Source of the DNA: Lysobacter sp. BMK333-48F3
GTDB taxonomy: Bacteria > Pseudomonadota > Gammaproteobacteria > Xanthomonadales > Xanthomonadaceae
Assembly (NCBI RefSeq): GCF_019733395.1
Contig: NZ_JAIHOO010000001.1
Location: 3,534,501 to 3,598,500, forward strand
Direction of reading: 5' to 3'
Length of the DNA stretch: 64,000 nt
The notes below the pieces were generated by a model. The model was not told where the DNA came from, searched no databases, and saw only the letters and a list, made by a program, of their open reading frames with translations. Below are positions 63,724 through 64,000 of the stretch, in pieces. Position 1 is the first letter of the stretch. Every line of letters starts with the position of its first letter. A program made the position numbers and the translations under genes.

Positions 63724-64000
63724 TCAGGGCATGGCCTTGACGCGCGAAATCGCCGCGCGCAGGTCGGGCAGCGGGCCGATCTGGCCGCCGCTGCCGGTCT
63801 GCGGGGTGCCGGTGGCGATCAGCAGGTCGCGCATCTGCCGCGGAGTCAGGGTGATGCCGCGCTGCTTGGCGATGCCCGACAGCGCGACCACCGCCGAGGC
63901 GACGATCGGCGAGGCGCTGGAGGTGCCGGAGAAGGTCTTGGTGTAGTAGGCGTTGGCGCCGCCGTTGTAGAGGTTGCCGTAGCCGGCGGTGGTGACGCAG
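63724..64000 (-). CDS. Subtilisin-like (S8) serine protease, C-terminal part, cut by window edge
   Basis: 92 codons are visible up to the right edge. FSGTSSASPIVASAVVALSG carries the catalytic Ser in the S8 GTSxAxP signature, followed by LTPRQMRDLLIATGTPQ, a typical end of a subtilase domain, and a short tail ISRVKAMP. The rest of the gene, including Asp and His, lies outside. It is the fourth secreted protease in 8 kb. Confidence 0.88.
   Translation of the reverse strand, partial: CVTTAGYGNLYNGGANAYYTKTFSGTSSASPIVASAVVALSGIAKQRGITLTPRQMRDLLIATGTPQTGSGGQIGPLPDLRAAISRVKAMP

Overview
The window is high-GC DNA (roughly 70 % by eye) from a gammaproteobacterium of the Xanthomonadaceae, most like Lysobacter. 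Pointers are the large set of secreted proteases with long propeptides, GTAG-type REP palindromes in most long intergenic gaps, a scattered liu (leucine/isovalerate) pathway, a fused IcmF mutase, the EfpL branch of elongation factor P, and a Xanthomonadaceae-type T4SS antibacterial effector with a lipoprotein gene upstream. No rRNA or tRNA gene was seen.

Layout. 0-6.7 kb (mostly minus): Tat-exported phospholipase C (cut by the left edge), two GNAT acetyltransferases, EfpL, an SDR dehydrogenase and three small lipoproteins. 6.9-10.2 kb (plus): a secreted DUF4189-like protein and a row of small proteins (DUF4304, DUF4279, unknown) ending in a gene split by an in-frame amber codon. 10.2-41.4 kb: a catabolic region carrying liuE, liuD, liuC, liuB, a thiolase, liuA, leucine dehydrogenase and icmF. 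Together they take leucine or isovaleryl-CoA to acetoacetate and acetyl-CoA. The pathway genes are separated by other genes: a PAS-GGDEF-EAL protein translationally coupled to liuE, feoAB with a Fur box, bactofilin, an HscC/J-protein pair, two Ala-rich lipoproteins, a subtilase autotransporter and an alpha-carbonic anhydrase.

41.4-42.6 kb is a scrambled mosaic of forward and inverted copies of icmF 3' sequence plus a piece of the next gene, including a 194-bp perfect palindrome. It is either a template-switching rearrangement or an assembly error. 42.6-46.7 kb: a secreted P-domain protein, a tandem REP array, a methyltransferase, a DUF3228 protein and a GFA-family protein.

46.9-51.7 kb is accessory. 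It holds a zeta-toxin-type kinase with a small overlapping upstream partner, then a clearly AT-richer insert carrying a dGTPase-like HD phosphohydrolase overlapping a class-II nucleotidyltransferase (best candidate for a new defence system), then a decayed NAD(P)-binding gene. 51.8-56.4 kb: a T4SS effector with peptidoglycan-binding repeats and a C-terminal XVIPCD, preceded by a lipoprotein and two related lipoprotein-like genes, probably immunity proteins. 56.7-64 kb: four secreted proteases (two S1, one HExxHxxGxxH metalloprotease, one S8 cut by the right edge), separated by dense REP repeats.
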